Positions 10,070-18,375 of a stretch of DNA of 24,174 bases are shown here, one piece after another. Source of the DNA: Gryganskiella cystojenkinii (Eukaryota; Mortierellomycota; Mortierellomycetes; Mortierellales; Mortierellaceae); contig JAAAIG010000334.1 in assembly GCA_015852425.1 (NCBI GenBank), positions 6,832 to 31,005 on the forward strand, in the 5' to 3' direction. Position numbers and translations under genes: made by a program. Each line of letters begins with the position of its first letter. Position 1 is the first letter of the stretch. The notes under the pieces are model-generated. The model was not told where the DNA came from, did not search any database, and worked only from the letters and a program-made list of their open reading frames with translations.

Positions 10070-10651
10070 TTACAAGAACATGGAGACGGCGACACCGGCG
10101 CCGGCGGCGATCGCGGTCCAGGCAAAGACCAACTGGTTGTGGCTTGCACTGCTACCAGCGGTGGTAACTGTTCCACCATTGGATCCAGTGTTGCCACCGT
10201 TGCTTCCGCTGCTGCCACCGGAAGAGGGACCTTGGGTCGAACCCGATCCGGGTGAGGTCACGTTAAAGCGACCAGAGTAAGCATTGTTGGGTGTCAACAA
10301 CAACTGGAGCGCATAGACACCGGGCTTAGTGTCCGCAGGAACCGTCCAAACCAAGTTACCGACGGATTTGGTGCAATCGATCGTACCGACCTTCTTGACG
10401 TAGAACGCGTTGTCGATGTTGTTCGAATCCATAAAGTCGACCTCGGTCGCCGAGGGTGTGGCCGAGACCAGGGTCGAGGGCTGGGTACATTGCATGGTCC
10501 AGGAAAAGGTCTGGTTCGTACCGGCAGCATAAGAGATACCATCACCAACAGGTTGAGTGAACGAGATGTGGTTCAGGGGAGTCGAGGGTCCAGAGGCCGC
10601 GGCCATGGTGACGGCGACGAAGGAGAGACCAGTGAGGATTGACTGAATCAT
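10070..10651 (-). CDS. GPI-anchored cell-wall protein with Kre9/Knh1-like domain
   Basis: A single-exon minus-strand frame of 193 aa. Residues 1-20 form a signal peptide (hydrophobic LTGLSFVAVTMAAA). Residues about 25-130 resemble the Kre9/Knh1 N-terminal beta-sandwich: N-terminal ISFTQPVGDGISYAAGTNQTFSW, split here as ISFTQPVGDG then NQTFSW (46-51), and later VWTVPADTKPGVYALQL. Such domains are common in secreted fungal wall proteins. N-glycosylation sequons occur at N46 (NQT) and N130 (NVT). A Ser/Gly/Asn-rich linker (about 133-169) leads to a C-terminal hydrophobic tail (LVFAWTAIAAGAGVAVSMFL), the usual GPI-attachment layout. The protein probably sits at the plasma membrane or wall. Its molecular role is unknown; Kre9/Knh1 homologues affect beta-1,6-glucan in yeast, but domain similarity alone does not show that here. 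Confidence 0.87.
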   Translation of the reverse strand: MIQSILTGLSFVAVTMAAASGPSTPLNHISFTQPVGDGISYAAGTNQTFSWTMQCTQPSTLVSATPSATEVDFMDSNNIDNAFYVKKVGTIDCTKSVGNLVWTVPADTKPGVYALQLLLTPNNAYSGRFNVTSPGSGSTQGPSSGGSSGSNGGNTGSNGGTVTTAGSSASHNQLVFAWTAIAAGAGVAVSMFL

Positions 10652-11921
10652 ATCTGCTGATTTTTTTAAAGTTTTGTTCTGGGTTGTTAGGAAGTGAGAG
10701 AGGAGGAGGAAAAGGGATCTTTTTCGAGTCGTGTGAGTGAGAGAAAGGAGGGTTGTGGATGTGGAGGTGGAAGTTTGAAAGTGACTTGAGGAAAGAGATT
10801 GGGAAGATCAGAAAAAAAAAAGAGAAGAGAAAAAGAAAGAAAGAAATATCTAAAAGGTTTGAAAAAAAGCGAAAGAAAAAAAAAAGGATGAAGAGACATC
10901 CAAGATCAGAGGGCTTTTATGCGCTCTCTACACTTCCTTCTGATCCTTCTAATGGCATGCCTTTGAGCAAAAGGCTATTGCCTGTCTCCGTGCTCGAGAT
11001 TGCCGTAGTGAGATTGTATGTTAAGAAGAGCAAGCAATGTGGGAGGAAGGGACCACGAAAATGTGCTGTTGTTCTTTGGTGTATGAAAGGCTATTAATGG
11101 CCGATCAAGTAAAACTTCCCCTTTCCTGAGAGAGTCCTCTATGTTTTCTGACAAAAGAGAGAAATATTGTCTAGGTCAAAAATTAGTCCAAAATTGCAGC
11201 TTGGTTCCTGGGTCGTTGGGTATGCATCGTCCGTGCTTCGAGTCTCGTAACAAGGATCCAAACAGTACTTGGTTAGATTGCAAGAACAATAAAAATAATT
11301 AAAAAAGTGCTTAGTTTGCTCGAAGGGGGTTTTGAGGGGGTCACACTCTAGAGGGGAGTGAAGGGAGAGAGGGGGGCAGAAATGCGCCATCGTTTGAAGG
11401 GAAACGAGAAAAATCATTGCTGCCTCCTTCACAACTCCTGAATAGAGGCAAAAAAATAAAGAAAAAAAAAGAGGAGTCCCTTTTCCCTTTCGCTCCTCCG
11501 TCAACTTTTTTCTTTCTTGCGTGATATTATTTCAGGAGTTTAACGACTAAAATCGCTTCCTTTCCAATAATGACTGAACTTGTACTTGTTCTCAACTTTT
11601 TCAAGGAGCCTTTTTTTTTTCTTTTCTTCTTTTGAGCGGAGAGAGCGCGACCTGCTGGCATCTTGAAGAGCCCACACACGCGTACGGATACTGCTGCAAT
11701 CTTATATTGATTCGGGCATGGCACAGAAAAAAAAAATATAAGAACTCAACGCGTAAGGATTATAGCGCAAGATACAAGGATGTGAGCCGAAAAGACTGCA
11801 CTTGACCAGAACAAGGCTAGGGGAATTGCGGCATCAGAGGGACAGCACAAAGACTAAACAGTCCATTGAACTAGTCCTTAACATCTCTTTCCCATGGAGC
11901 AATATTTGGTCAAGAATTGTA
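10652..11921. other. Upstream region of the Kre9-like gene and spacer; no gene seen
   Basis: From about 10680 to 10900 the plus strand is purine-rich (AGAAAGAAAG, GAAAAAAAG). This is the mirror of the pyrimidine-rich leaders seen before other genes, so it fits the promoter and leader of the minus-strand Kre9-like gene. From 10900 to 11921 only short frames of mixed composition occur and none has a recognisable domain or signal peptide. The stretch is about 1.27 kb in all. Confidence 0.5.
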
Positions 11922-12120
11922 TGGACTCTCTCGCGCCTTATTTTTCATGATTCACGGCAGAAAGCCTAAGGCGGCGAGACCGTGGACGTTCCTGTCACAG
12001 TGTTTTCTTTTTTGCCTGTTATTTCCACAAGTACGCGCGCGTCTTCCCACAGGCTTGCCTGTTCTTTCTACAGGTACTCCTGTGTCTTCCCACATAGTAT
12101 CTGCACTTTGCACAGGTTCG
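11922..12120 (+). repeat. Left arm of the inverted repeat
   Basis: Left copy, starting TGGACTCTCTCGCGCC. Relative to the right arm it carries an extra segment of about 13 bp after GCCTAAGGCGG. It runs into the 21-bp minisatellite, which makes its inner boundary fuzzy. Confidence 0.75.
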
Positions 12121-12260
12121 CCTGTGTCTTGTACAGGTACGCCTGTGTCTTCCCACAGAGTTATCTGCACTTTGCACAGGTGCGCCTGTGTCTTCCTACA
12201 GAGTTATCTGCACTTGGCTCAGGTGCGCCCGTTCGTTCAACAGGCACTCCTTTGTTTTTT
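12041..12260 (+). repeat. 21-bp lattice minisatellite
   Basis: The core ACAGG recurs at 12049, 12070, 12112, 12133, 12176, 12219 (as TCAGG) and 12240. The intervals are 21, 42, 21, 43, 43 and 21 nt. The base unit is like TGTGTCTTGTACAGGTACGCC; the double-length units add a GAGTTATCTGCACTTTG segment. Each unit contains the short inverted pair CCTGT...ACAGG. Spacers are not unique and the units diverge, so this is a minisatellite rather than a CRISPR array. Confidence 0.85.
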
Positions 12261-13135
12261 TTGTTCTACAGCACTTGCATGCAATCTTTTTTGATCTCCA
12301 CTGGTGAGCCTGTACACCCTAGCCTGTAGTCTGCACACAGGCGGAGCGGTTTTTTTTTTATATGACCGAAATCACAGCTTTTCCTGTGGGAAGACACAGT
12401 CGAGTGCACTGATTTTTGTTTTCATATCGACCTTTTCAGTACTGAACGTACAGACATAACTGGCTTTTTATACGTAATATCCTGCCGCACGTTCAATTAA
12501 CAGTGCTGGCATCATTCACGGTTTCCAAGAGTACACGCAATCTACCAAATAGATCTTCCCGCGTTGATTCGACAGTATGGACAAGCTGTCGAATGGACCA
12601 GAGGTGTTCAAACATGTCTGCACGAACGCACATGAAATAACCGACTCCTGCAAAAAAAAATCAATCGCTTCTGCCAATGGCCTGTCACGACATTGCCTGT
12701 GCTCTGGCTCGGCTTGTTGCTCTGGACCGGTCTGTTGCTCCTTTTCTGAACCATCGTCCTCCGAGCCGTTCTGATGCTCGTTCACCAAAAGGCGGGATTC
12801 TTGGCCAAAGCGAAAAGACTGAAAGAGAAAAAATGCAACGTGTGCAAAGAGAAAAGGCGGCTTTTGGAAGGTGCAAAGGGCCTGAGTAACGAGAGAAAAA
12901 TACGCACAGTGCATGCACAAAAAAAAGAGGCGGGGGGGATTGGAATGTGCAAGGGCGTCGGTACCGACAGAAAAGAGCGCATGCGCAATGCACAGGAAGA
13001 AAACGGTAATGTGAATGCCAAGTCATGGTTAGAAGAAAATAGGCGCCAGGGCATCACAAACTTGTTGTCTCATGTAAGTGGATGCCCTGGGCAACAAGAA
13101 CACGACGAGTGTGCAGCAGAGAGAAATGCAAAGGC
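12261..13135. other. Interior of the element, degenerate repeats, no confident gene
   Basis: The left part keeps scattered CCTGT/ACAGG cores. From about 12780 onward the sequence is purine-rich and holds diverged copies of the 73-bp repeat that becomes clear at 13136, with related blocks at about 12884, 12959 and 13089. A 10-bp inverted repeat (CCAGGGCATC at 13046-13055 and GATGCCCTGG at 13081-13090) forms a possible hairpin. Open frames on both strands are explained by the repeats. Confidence 0.5.
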
Positions 13136-13281
13136 GTGGGTAACAAAACGACAAAGAGTATGCACAGCGCATGAAGAGACAGTACGGGCATGGGAACGTG
13201 TAACAGGGGTGGGTAACAAAGCGACAAAGAGTATGCACAGCGCATGAAGCGAGAATAGGGGTATGGGAACGTGTAGCAGGG
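13136..13281 (+). repeat. 73-bp tandem repeat, two clear copies
   Basis: Copies start GTGGGTAACAAA at 13136 and 13209. Both contain CGACAAAGAGTATGCACAGC, then GCATGAAG and GGGAACGTGTA. The period of 73 is not a multiple of three, so the array does not preserve a reading frame. More diverged copies lie upstream. Confidence 0.85.
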
Positions 13282-13564
13282 GCAGGCAGTGAAAGAAAAA
13301 AAGTGAAAGCCCTGCTTTTGGGTGGGAAAAGTAAGCACAGGGTGTGATCGGCAAAAGAAAAAAATTCGAGTGTCAGGGGCGAAAAGAAGAGCTTCCCGAG
13401 CACATCTCGGCAGTAAGAACATGCATTATCAAAGGCGGTTGTGTACGCTCCTCGTTGTACGCCCAGTTTGAAAAGGCTCTTACTGGTAACTAGTGTAAGT
13501 TTTCCACAGCTACTTGGTTTGCAATGTCAACCACAATACAGGGGTCATGCACTCTGCCTGCAAT

Positions 13565-13676
13565 TTTTTTTTTTTTTTTTTTTTTTTACTGGAAAAAGAA
13601 AAAGAATCTTTAAGTTTTTGTTTTTTTTTTTTTTTTTTTTTTTGATGGAACAAGAAAAAGAATCTTTCAGTTATGA
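13565..13676 (+). repeat. 56-bp tandem duplication with long T-runs
   Basis: A run of about 23 T, then GGAAAAAGAAAAAGAATCTT, is repeated 56 bp on as another run of about 22-23 T, then GGAACAAGAAAAAGAATCTT. It ends about 110 bp upstream of the secreted-protein start codon, so it lies in that gene's promoter or leader. Confidence 0.85.
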
Positions 13677-13785
13677 TGTCTTTTTGAATAAATAGATGGC
13701 AGGTTCCGGTCACAGCTGTGTCAGCAATAACTTTACCAACACCTTCATTTCACCAATCAAGGCCACCACTACCTCCGGAGTTACC

Positions 13786-14341
13786 ATGCAGTTGACCAAG
13801 ACTATCATTTTCGTTTTCGCTACAGGTATGATGACTGCACGTCATTCATGTATCCTATTCACTGCTTTGAAGGCAATAAAGATGTTAACATTCTTATCAA
13901 CTCTTTTTCTCTCTATTCGTCCCGGCTCTCCTATTAGTGGCGCTGGCTTTGACAACCTGTAATGCGCAGTCTACATGCCAGCGACGACTCGACAGATGCA
14001 ATGATGCACTTGATAAATGTGAGATCGATGCTAAGGAGCAGCAAGAGCAATGCGAAGAAGATAAGCAGCGTATGGTCGACAACGATGAATACCTGGAGAA
14101 GCGAGGTACCTGTTGGCTGAATCTGGGTTGCGATCTACATGCATGCCTCCAAGTATACTTTAACAATGGCCGAAAAGACGGCGATGCATTGACATCGTGT
14201 TGGAGAGAAGCGGCAGACAAGATCAACGATGGGGCATGCTATCAGCAAGACACCGATGATGGACTTCCTAATTACTGCGCGACTAGGTATTCTAAGCTAG
14301 TGCACTTTTCAAAGCACAGAGCCTTTACTCTGCAAGAGTAG
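13786..14341 (+). CDS. Small cysteine-rich secreted protein (effector-like), novel
   Basis: Two exons, 13786-13825 and 13938-14341, join over a 112-nt intron (GTATGA...TATTAG) to give 147 aa. The splice falls inside a signal peptide and restores it: MQLTKTIIFVFATVALALTT, then CNAQ, with likely cleavage after Gln24. The mature chain of about 123 aa has ten cysteines: 27, 34, 41, 52, 72, 78, 83, 101, 114 and 127. The first three are spaced exactly seven apart in a charged helical stretch, so they would fall on one helix face. A Lys68-Arg69 pair before GTC could be a Kex2 processing site. An in-frame ATG at 13696 would add 30 residues in front of the signal peptide and is less likely. The gene is the only convincing one inside the inverted-repeat element. 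No family is recognised. The label effector-like rests only on size, secretion and cysteine content. Confidence 0.8.
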
Positions 14342-14474
14342 ATAGAGCAGTATTGTAGCACAAATGTGAATATCTGTTAAATAGAATAGCAGCTGATGCA
14401 ACATAAATACTCTGAAGATATCAACTACAGGAGGAAGGGGGAAAGCTGTTGGTCACGCTTGCTCGCACAGTACC

Positions 14475-14668
14475 TGTAGAAAGAACAGGCGTACCAGGCG
14501 CACCTTTGCAAAGTGCCCATAACCACTGTAGAAAGCACAGGCCACCCTGTGGGAAGGCACGTGTGTACTTGTGGATACAACAGGCAAAAAAAAAAAAAAA
14601 TCGTGACAGGAAAGTCCGCCTTAGGCATGCTGCTATGAACCATGAAAAATAAGTCGCGAGAGAGTCCA
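14475..14668 (-). repeat. Right arm of the inverted repeat
   Basis: Read on the minus strand from 14668 this arm starts TGGACTCTCTCGCGAC and mirrors the left arm. It includes a 15-base T-run (A-run 14586-14600 on plus), then GCCTGTTGTATCCACAAGTAC. CTTTCTACAG units of the 21-bp type reappear at its inner end. It starts about 130 bp after the secreted-protein stop codon. Confidence 0.75.
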
Positions 14669-14888
14669 CTCCCTTGTTTATGTCACTATCAAAATGTTCC
14701 AGCGCCTCGCGCAAGCTCTCAACAACGCGTTATCATGACGACCGAGAAAGAGAATGATCCCCTCTTCTACTCTCCGGTTCGATAAGTTGCATGGGTGATT
14801 TTTTTTTATTGCTTTTTTTTTTTTGCCAAGAGGTTGTCACCAGATGGCTCTCAAACTTTTTTTTATTTGTCAATCACCAGTCTTCTTT
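14669..14888. other. Spacer between the element and the DUF1772 array
   Basis: 220 bp with no gene. It holds a T-run at 14813-14824 followed by GC and serves as the 3' region of the first DUF1772 gene on the minus strand. Confidence 0.4.
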
Positions 14889-15538
14889 TTACTGGGCCTT
14901 GTCATATTTACTTCTTGCTTGCTTATCCTCCGTCAAGGCCCCAAAGAGCGTGGTCAGGAACCCAGCAGTGTTCAGGGCCGTACGACCAATCTGGTTTCGA
15001 TTCCAGATCCACATCTTTTCAGCGATCGATCCGTCCACATCTTCGAGACCAGACTTGACAAACATGAACAGTTCTTGGTTGATGGGTACAAACATTGCCA
15101 ATGTATACGGAAAGATCGAGGCCATGATCAGACCTCCGTAAAGGTAGTACTTGTTCTTGGTCTCGTAGTAAAGGGCCATCCCACCGAGGAATCCAAATAC
15201 GAATGCCGAAACTTGGATTACTATAGGAAAAAATCGAAGCAGATAATGAAACGCTTGGCTGTTCAAGAAAGAGCTCTATTACAAGGGCATGTTGCTGGCG
15301 TTCTCTTTTTTTCCATATGATTCGAAAACTCACTTGTTGCTGGGAGGACCATCTCGGTCCAAAGACGTGCAGCGATTGAGGTCGGGATCTTTGCGAGTGC
15401 GGGCATCACAGCAACGTTGACGCTCAAACTTGATCCAGTTCCGAGACCCATGACAACGATGGTAGCTCCTTTCAGGAACGTCATCGACTTTTCGCCATTG
15501 TTGACGATGGTGTCATTGGTTTTGAGCGTTGGAGACAT
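14889..15538 (-). CDS. DUF1772 (anthrone-oxygenase-like) membrane protein, paralogue 1
   Basis: Two minus-strand exons, 15538-15334 and 15220-14889, join over a 113-nt intron in phase 1 (ACAA|GTGAGT) to give 178 aa. The protein has the DUF1772 layout of four membrane segments at about residues 24-46, 70-86, 95-115 and 155-172. Family signatures visible are GTGSSLSVNVAVMPAL in the first segment, GGLIMASIFPYT in the third and WNRNQIGR then TALN before the last. Characterised DUF1772 members include anthrone oxygenases of polyketide pathways, but many have no known activity and no polyketide synthase is in this window. By hand the second exon is about 60% identical to paralogue 2, with the same exon length (332 nt). 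Confidence 0.88.
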
Positions 15539-15937
15539 AACCTTGTCCAGAGTTTTTGTTGAAGAGAGGAAAGAACGGAGAAGAAAGCGAGTGCGAGAAC
15601 CAAAATGGACGACGAAGAGAAATTAAAAAAAAAAAAACGCTTGGCAAAAAAAAATCTTATTTGGAGGCTCTCGTTCTGATCAAAGGTTTACTTTTAAAAA
15701 CAAGTGTTCGCGTCGTTCTTTTCTCTAGATCAGATCCTCGAATCTATGACGGTGTCCAGGTTGCATTACAATTAGGGTGAGGTGACCTAATCTGTTTCTT
15801 CGGGGTGTCGAGGATGGCGTCAGTGGATGTCAAAAAAACCACGATCCTTCATTTTTTTTTTTTTGCCTTTTGCGGAGCTACTATTCTAAGGCTATTTTAA
15901 GTTTTTTTTGTTCATGAGTCCTTGAAGACTACGTCCT
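15539..15937. other. Intergenic region between DUF1772 paralogues 1 and 2
   Basis: 399 bp with no gene. It holds the promoter and leader of paralogue 1 (minus) and the 3' end of paralogue 2. Visible features are a T-run at 15852-15864 followed by GC, an A-run at 15646-15654, and a small inverted repeat ATTAGG (15771-15776) / CCTAAT (15786-15791), which could be a protein-binding site. Confidence 0.4.
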
Positions 15938-16684
15938 TTACTTGTGTTTGGTACCCTTGTTGCTACCACTGCTGCCTTCCGTCAAAATACCGTACAAGGT
16001 CGTCAAGAATGCAGTCGCATTGAGAGCCGTCCGTCCATACTGGCGTCGGTTCCAAGTGATCAGTGTTTTGGCAATCGAACCATCCACATCCGACAGACCC
16101 GATTTCGCAAAGTCAAAGATAGCGAAGTTGAGCGGCAGGAACATGACCACGGTATAGGGCAAGATGCTTAGCATAATCAAGCCTCCGTACAAAAAGTACT
16201 TGTTCTTCGTCTTGTAATAAACTGCGGATCCACCCAGTAATCCGGTCACCAACGCGGTCACTTGGGTGACTATGGAGGTATCGAGAAAACGAAACCAAAA
16301 AGGATAGACGAGGGAGGAGGCGAGAGCAAGAAGTAAGAAGTCAATATCGGTTATCGCGTGAGAAATTTTTGTTCCGGCGATCGGCCGATCCAATGAATAT
16401 TTTTCTTTCTGTTTTGCAAGATCAAAAAAACAACCAAGGAGTGCAGCGTTCAGCATTCAGCGTTCAGTGTTCAGTCTTCACTCACGCATCGCTGGTTGAG
16501 CCATCTCCTTGAAAAAGTGGGCAGCACTGGTTGTCGAGAATTTTGCAAGTGTGGGCATGATTGTGACGTTCATCGCGACACCTGCTCCGGTACCGATACC
16601 CATCGAGGCGACTGTCAATGTCTTGACAAGCAAGAGCAAGTTCTCTCCGTTGAAGATGGAACTGACGTGAGTTGGCATAGACAT
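15938..16684 (-). CDS. DUF1772 (anthrone-oxygenase-like) membrane protein, paralogue 2
   Basis: Two minus-strand exons, 16684-16486 and 16269-15938, join over a 216-nt intron in phase 1 (GATGC|GTGAGT ... CCATAG) to give 176 aa. A second ATG two codons in (16678) is an equally plausible start. It has four predicted membrane segments and the same signatures as its neighbours: GTGAGVAMNVTIMPTL, GGLIMLSILPYT, DVDGSIA, WNRRQYGR and FLTTLYG. The tail is short, hydrophilic and Ser/Lys-rich. It is closest to paralogue 1. The intron is about twice as long as those of the paralogues and contains a 7-bp repeat. As for its neighbours, the enzymatic role is unproven; DUF1772 includes anthrone oxygenases. 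Confidence 0.88.
16447..16474 (+). repeat. Four-copy 7-bp repeat in an intron
   Basis: CGTTCAG, CATTCAG, CGTTCAG and TGTTCAG lie head to tail near the donor end of the paralogue 2 intron. They contribute little to the extra intron length but mark a slippage-prone spot. Confidence 0.85.
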
Positions 16685-16975
16685 CCCGTTATTGTTGTCT
16701 TTGAAAAGTCTGGGAGGTGGACAAAAAAAAAAAAGTCGAAGGGTTGCTTGGTGGGGATTCGAAGAATAAGACAAGAGGCAAAAAAGAGAGGTGGAGGAAA
16801 ATGTCGAAGCGAAATAAAAGGGATAAGACCAAGGTCGAAAAACTGGATGTCTCGCGTCACGCTTGATTTGTTCAGTGTTTTTTATTTCCATATGTGGACA
16901 ATTTTTGTTTTTTTTTATGCACGTCTTGTGCGTAGCTTTTCTTGGGAGTGCTTTTCGCCTGATTTCTCTCAGTTT

Positions 16976-17599
16976 TCACGCAACGATGCGGGCGCTCGTG
17001 TGTCCTTTCAGAGCCCCGTAAAGAGTCACAATCATGGCGCTATAACTCAACAGTGATCTTCCAAAGTGAATCGCATCCCATCGGATCAGCATCTCTTCCA
17101 CAGTGCCATCGTCCCGTCCAGTCTTTCGGATATCAAGGAGCTTGTGGTTGATGGGGTAAAGCAGAGTGGTTGTATAAGGGATTATGGCAGCCATCATCAA
17201 CGCTCCAGCCAAGTAGTATGTGTTATGTGTTTTGTAGTACAATCCTGCGCCACCGATTGCGCTGACAACAATCATTGAGATTTGGATCGCTATTCAAAAG
17301 ATTTCGAGACAGTGAAAGATGACGATCGATTTGCAAAGTTAGTCTCCAAAAGTATGGATACAAATTCTCCTACTGTATGTCCGTTTGATTAGATCATTAC
17401 GTTTGGCAAGGTGGTACATCTCTGCCCAGACAGCCAGGGAGGAGCTCGAGGCAAACTTGCGAAGTGAGGGCATTGTAACCGTGTTGTAGTTGAGAGCTGT
17501 TCCTGCAAAGATACCCATAGATGAGATGGTGACAATCTTTGTGATGAGTAGAAGGTTGGAGCTGCTAGTGAAAGCCCTGAACTGGTGTGCGATCGGCAT
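16976..17599 (-). CDS. DUF1772 (anthrone-oxygenase-like) membrane protein, paralogue 3
   Basis: Two minus-strand exons, 17599-17401 and 17289-16976, join over a 111-nt intron in phase 1 (CAAAC|GTAATG ... GAATAG) to give 170 aa. The layout matches the two downstream paralogues, but the sequence is more diverged: GIFAGTALNYNTVTMPSL in segment 1, GALMMAAIIPYT in segment 3, and WDAIHFGR in place of WNRxQxGR. Exon 1 has exactly the same length (199 nt) as that of paralogue 2. It has four predicted membrane segments and a very short C-terminus. It is transcribed first in the array, divergently from the His-rich gene. It is probably the oldest branch of the tandem set. Function is unproven, as for the others. 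Confidence 0.87.
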
Positions 17600-18297
17600 C
17601 GTAACAAAAAAAAAAAAAAAAAATGCAGTGTTTTGGTGGTTTTGTCGAGAATGTCCTTTGTTTGGGTTGTCCTTGTTTGTTCTATTTTTTGTTTATCCTG
17701 CTTGCTCCTTGGTTTTAGATGTAGTTCAGTCCTCGTTGGCTGAGGAGGTATTGGTGGTGGTGTGAGGGATGTGGCAATAAAAAAAGAAAGAAACGAAAAA
17801 TCAAAAAACACACACTGCATTTTAACGAGACGAGGTGGCTGGGCTATGAGCTGATGAGGCTGGGACAAAATCTCAAAGAAAGCGACTTCGTTTCGATTTC
17901 CTTTTCTGAACGATTTTTTACATGGAGGTTGTGCACCCCCTCCCCCGAAAACCCATATCTTTTTTGTACATGGAGTTTGAAACGAAGGGCGCTTCCTTGG
18001 TGAACTGCGAGATTTTGTGGCGATTCAGAGCTTCACACAAAGCTGGGGCAGGTTGTGATCAAATAACTCACATCTTTTTTTTTTTTGCTTTTTTTGCATA
18101 TTCATGCTCAAGTGGGCGAAATGGATATTTGTGTGTGACTGCTTGTGCGACATAGTTCTACAGGACGGTCCTGTGTCCGTGCGTGGAGTGGAGTGTCAGG
18201 ACTTCGAAGCAGGAGACTTTCGCCCCACTGCTCCCCTTTTGCAATCGTTTGCAATTGAGGCATATTTGAATATTCCCTCAGTCGCCCTTTCTTCGCC

Positions 18298-18305
18298 TAT
18301 AAAAG
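18298..18305 (+). promoter_or_regulatory. TATA box of the His-rich gene
   Basis: TATAAAAG, in the context GCCTATAAAAGTGGCC, lies 125 bp upstream of the ATG at 18430. It is the only canonical TATA box seen in front of any gene in this window. TATA promoters in fungi often go with regulated rather than constitutive expression. Confidence 0.75.
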
Positions 18306-18375
18306 TGGCCTTTTCTTGTCTCACAACTTCATCACTCTCCATTCTCCACTTTCCAATTCTCATCAAACCCTGCAT

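Larger units (their letters stand above)
11922..14668. mobile_element. Inverted-repeat-bounded element (putative non-autonomous DNA transposon) carrying a secreted-protein gene
   Basis: The segment begins with TGGACTCTCTCGCG and ends with its exact reverse complement. From these termini the two ends stay alignable inward for about 150-200 bp: 28 of the first 29 positions agree by eye, then GCCTAAGGCGG, TTCCTGTCAC, a T-rich run plus GCCTGTT, TCCACAAGTAC and CTTTCTACAG recur in order on both arms. The interior holds minisatellites and one spliced gene, with no transposase recognised. Long inverted repeats with subterminal tandem repeats are typical of non-autonomous cut-and-paste or foldback elements. 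I see no target-site duplication: AGAATTGTA flanks the left end and CTCCCTTGT the right. An old insertion or an inverted segmental duplication therefore remains possible. Confidence 0.5.

Noticed and set aside
11190..11275. Possible tRNA with a B-box-like CTTCGAGTC
   Set aside because: The T-stem does not pair and no acceptor stem can be drawn.
12041..12260. Possible CRISPR-like array
   Set aside because: Units are imperfect, spacers are not unique, and the window is plainly eukaryotic.
12774..13247. 157-codon Lys-rich plus-strand frame
   Set aside because: It crosses the minisatellite, the repeat period is not a multiple of three, and no family or signal is seen.
12516..13422. Several overlapping minus-strand frames rich in Cys and Phe
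   Set aside because: They are readings of the degenerate 73-bp repeat in different phases, and their echoing peptides come from the repeat.
13696..13785. Upstream in-frame ATG of the secreted protein
   Set aside because: It would place 30 polar residues before an otherwise ideal signal peptide.
14770..14790. GGTTCGA resembling a tRNA B box
   Set aside because: No T-stem, anticodon arm or acceptor stem around it.
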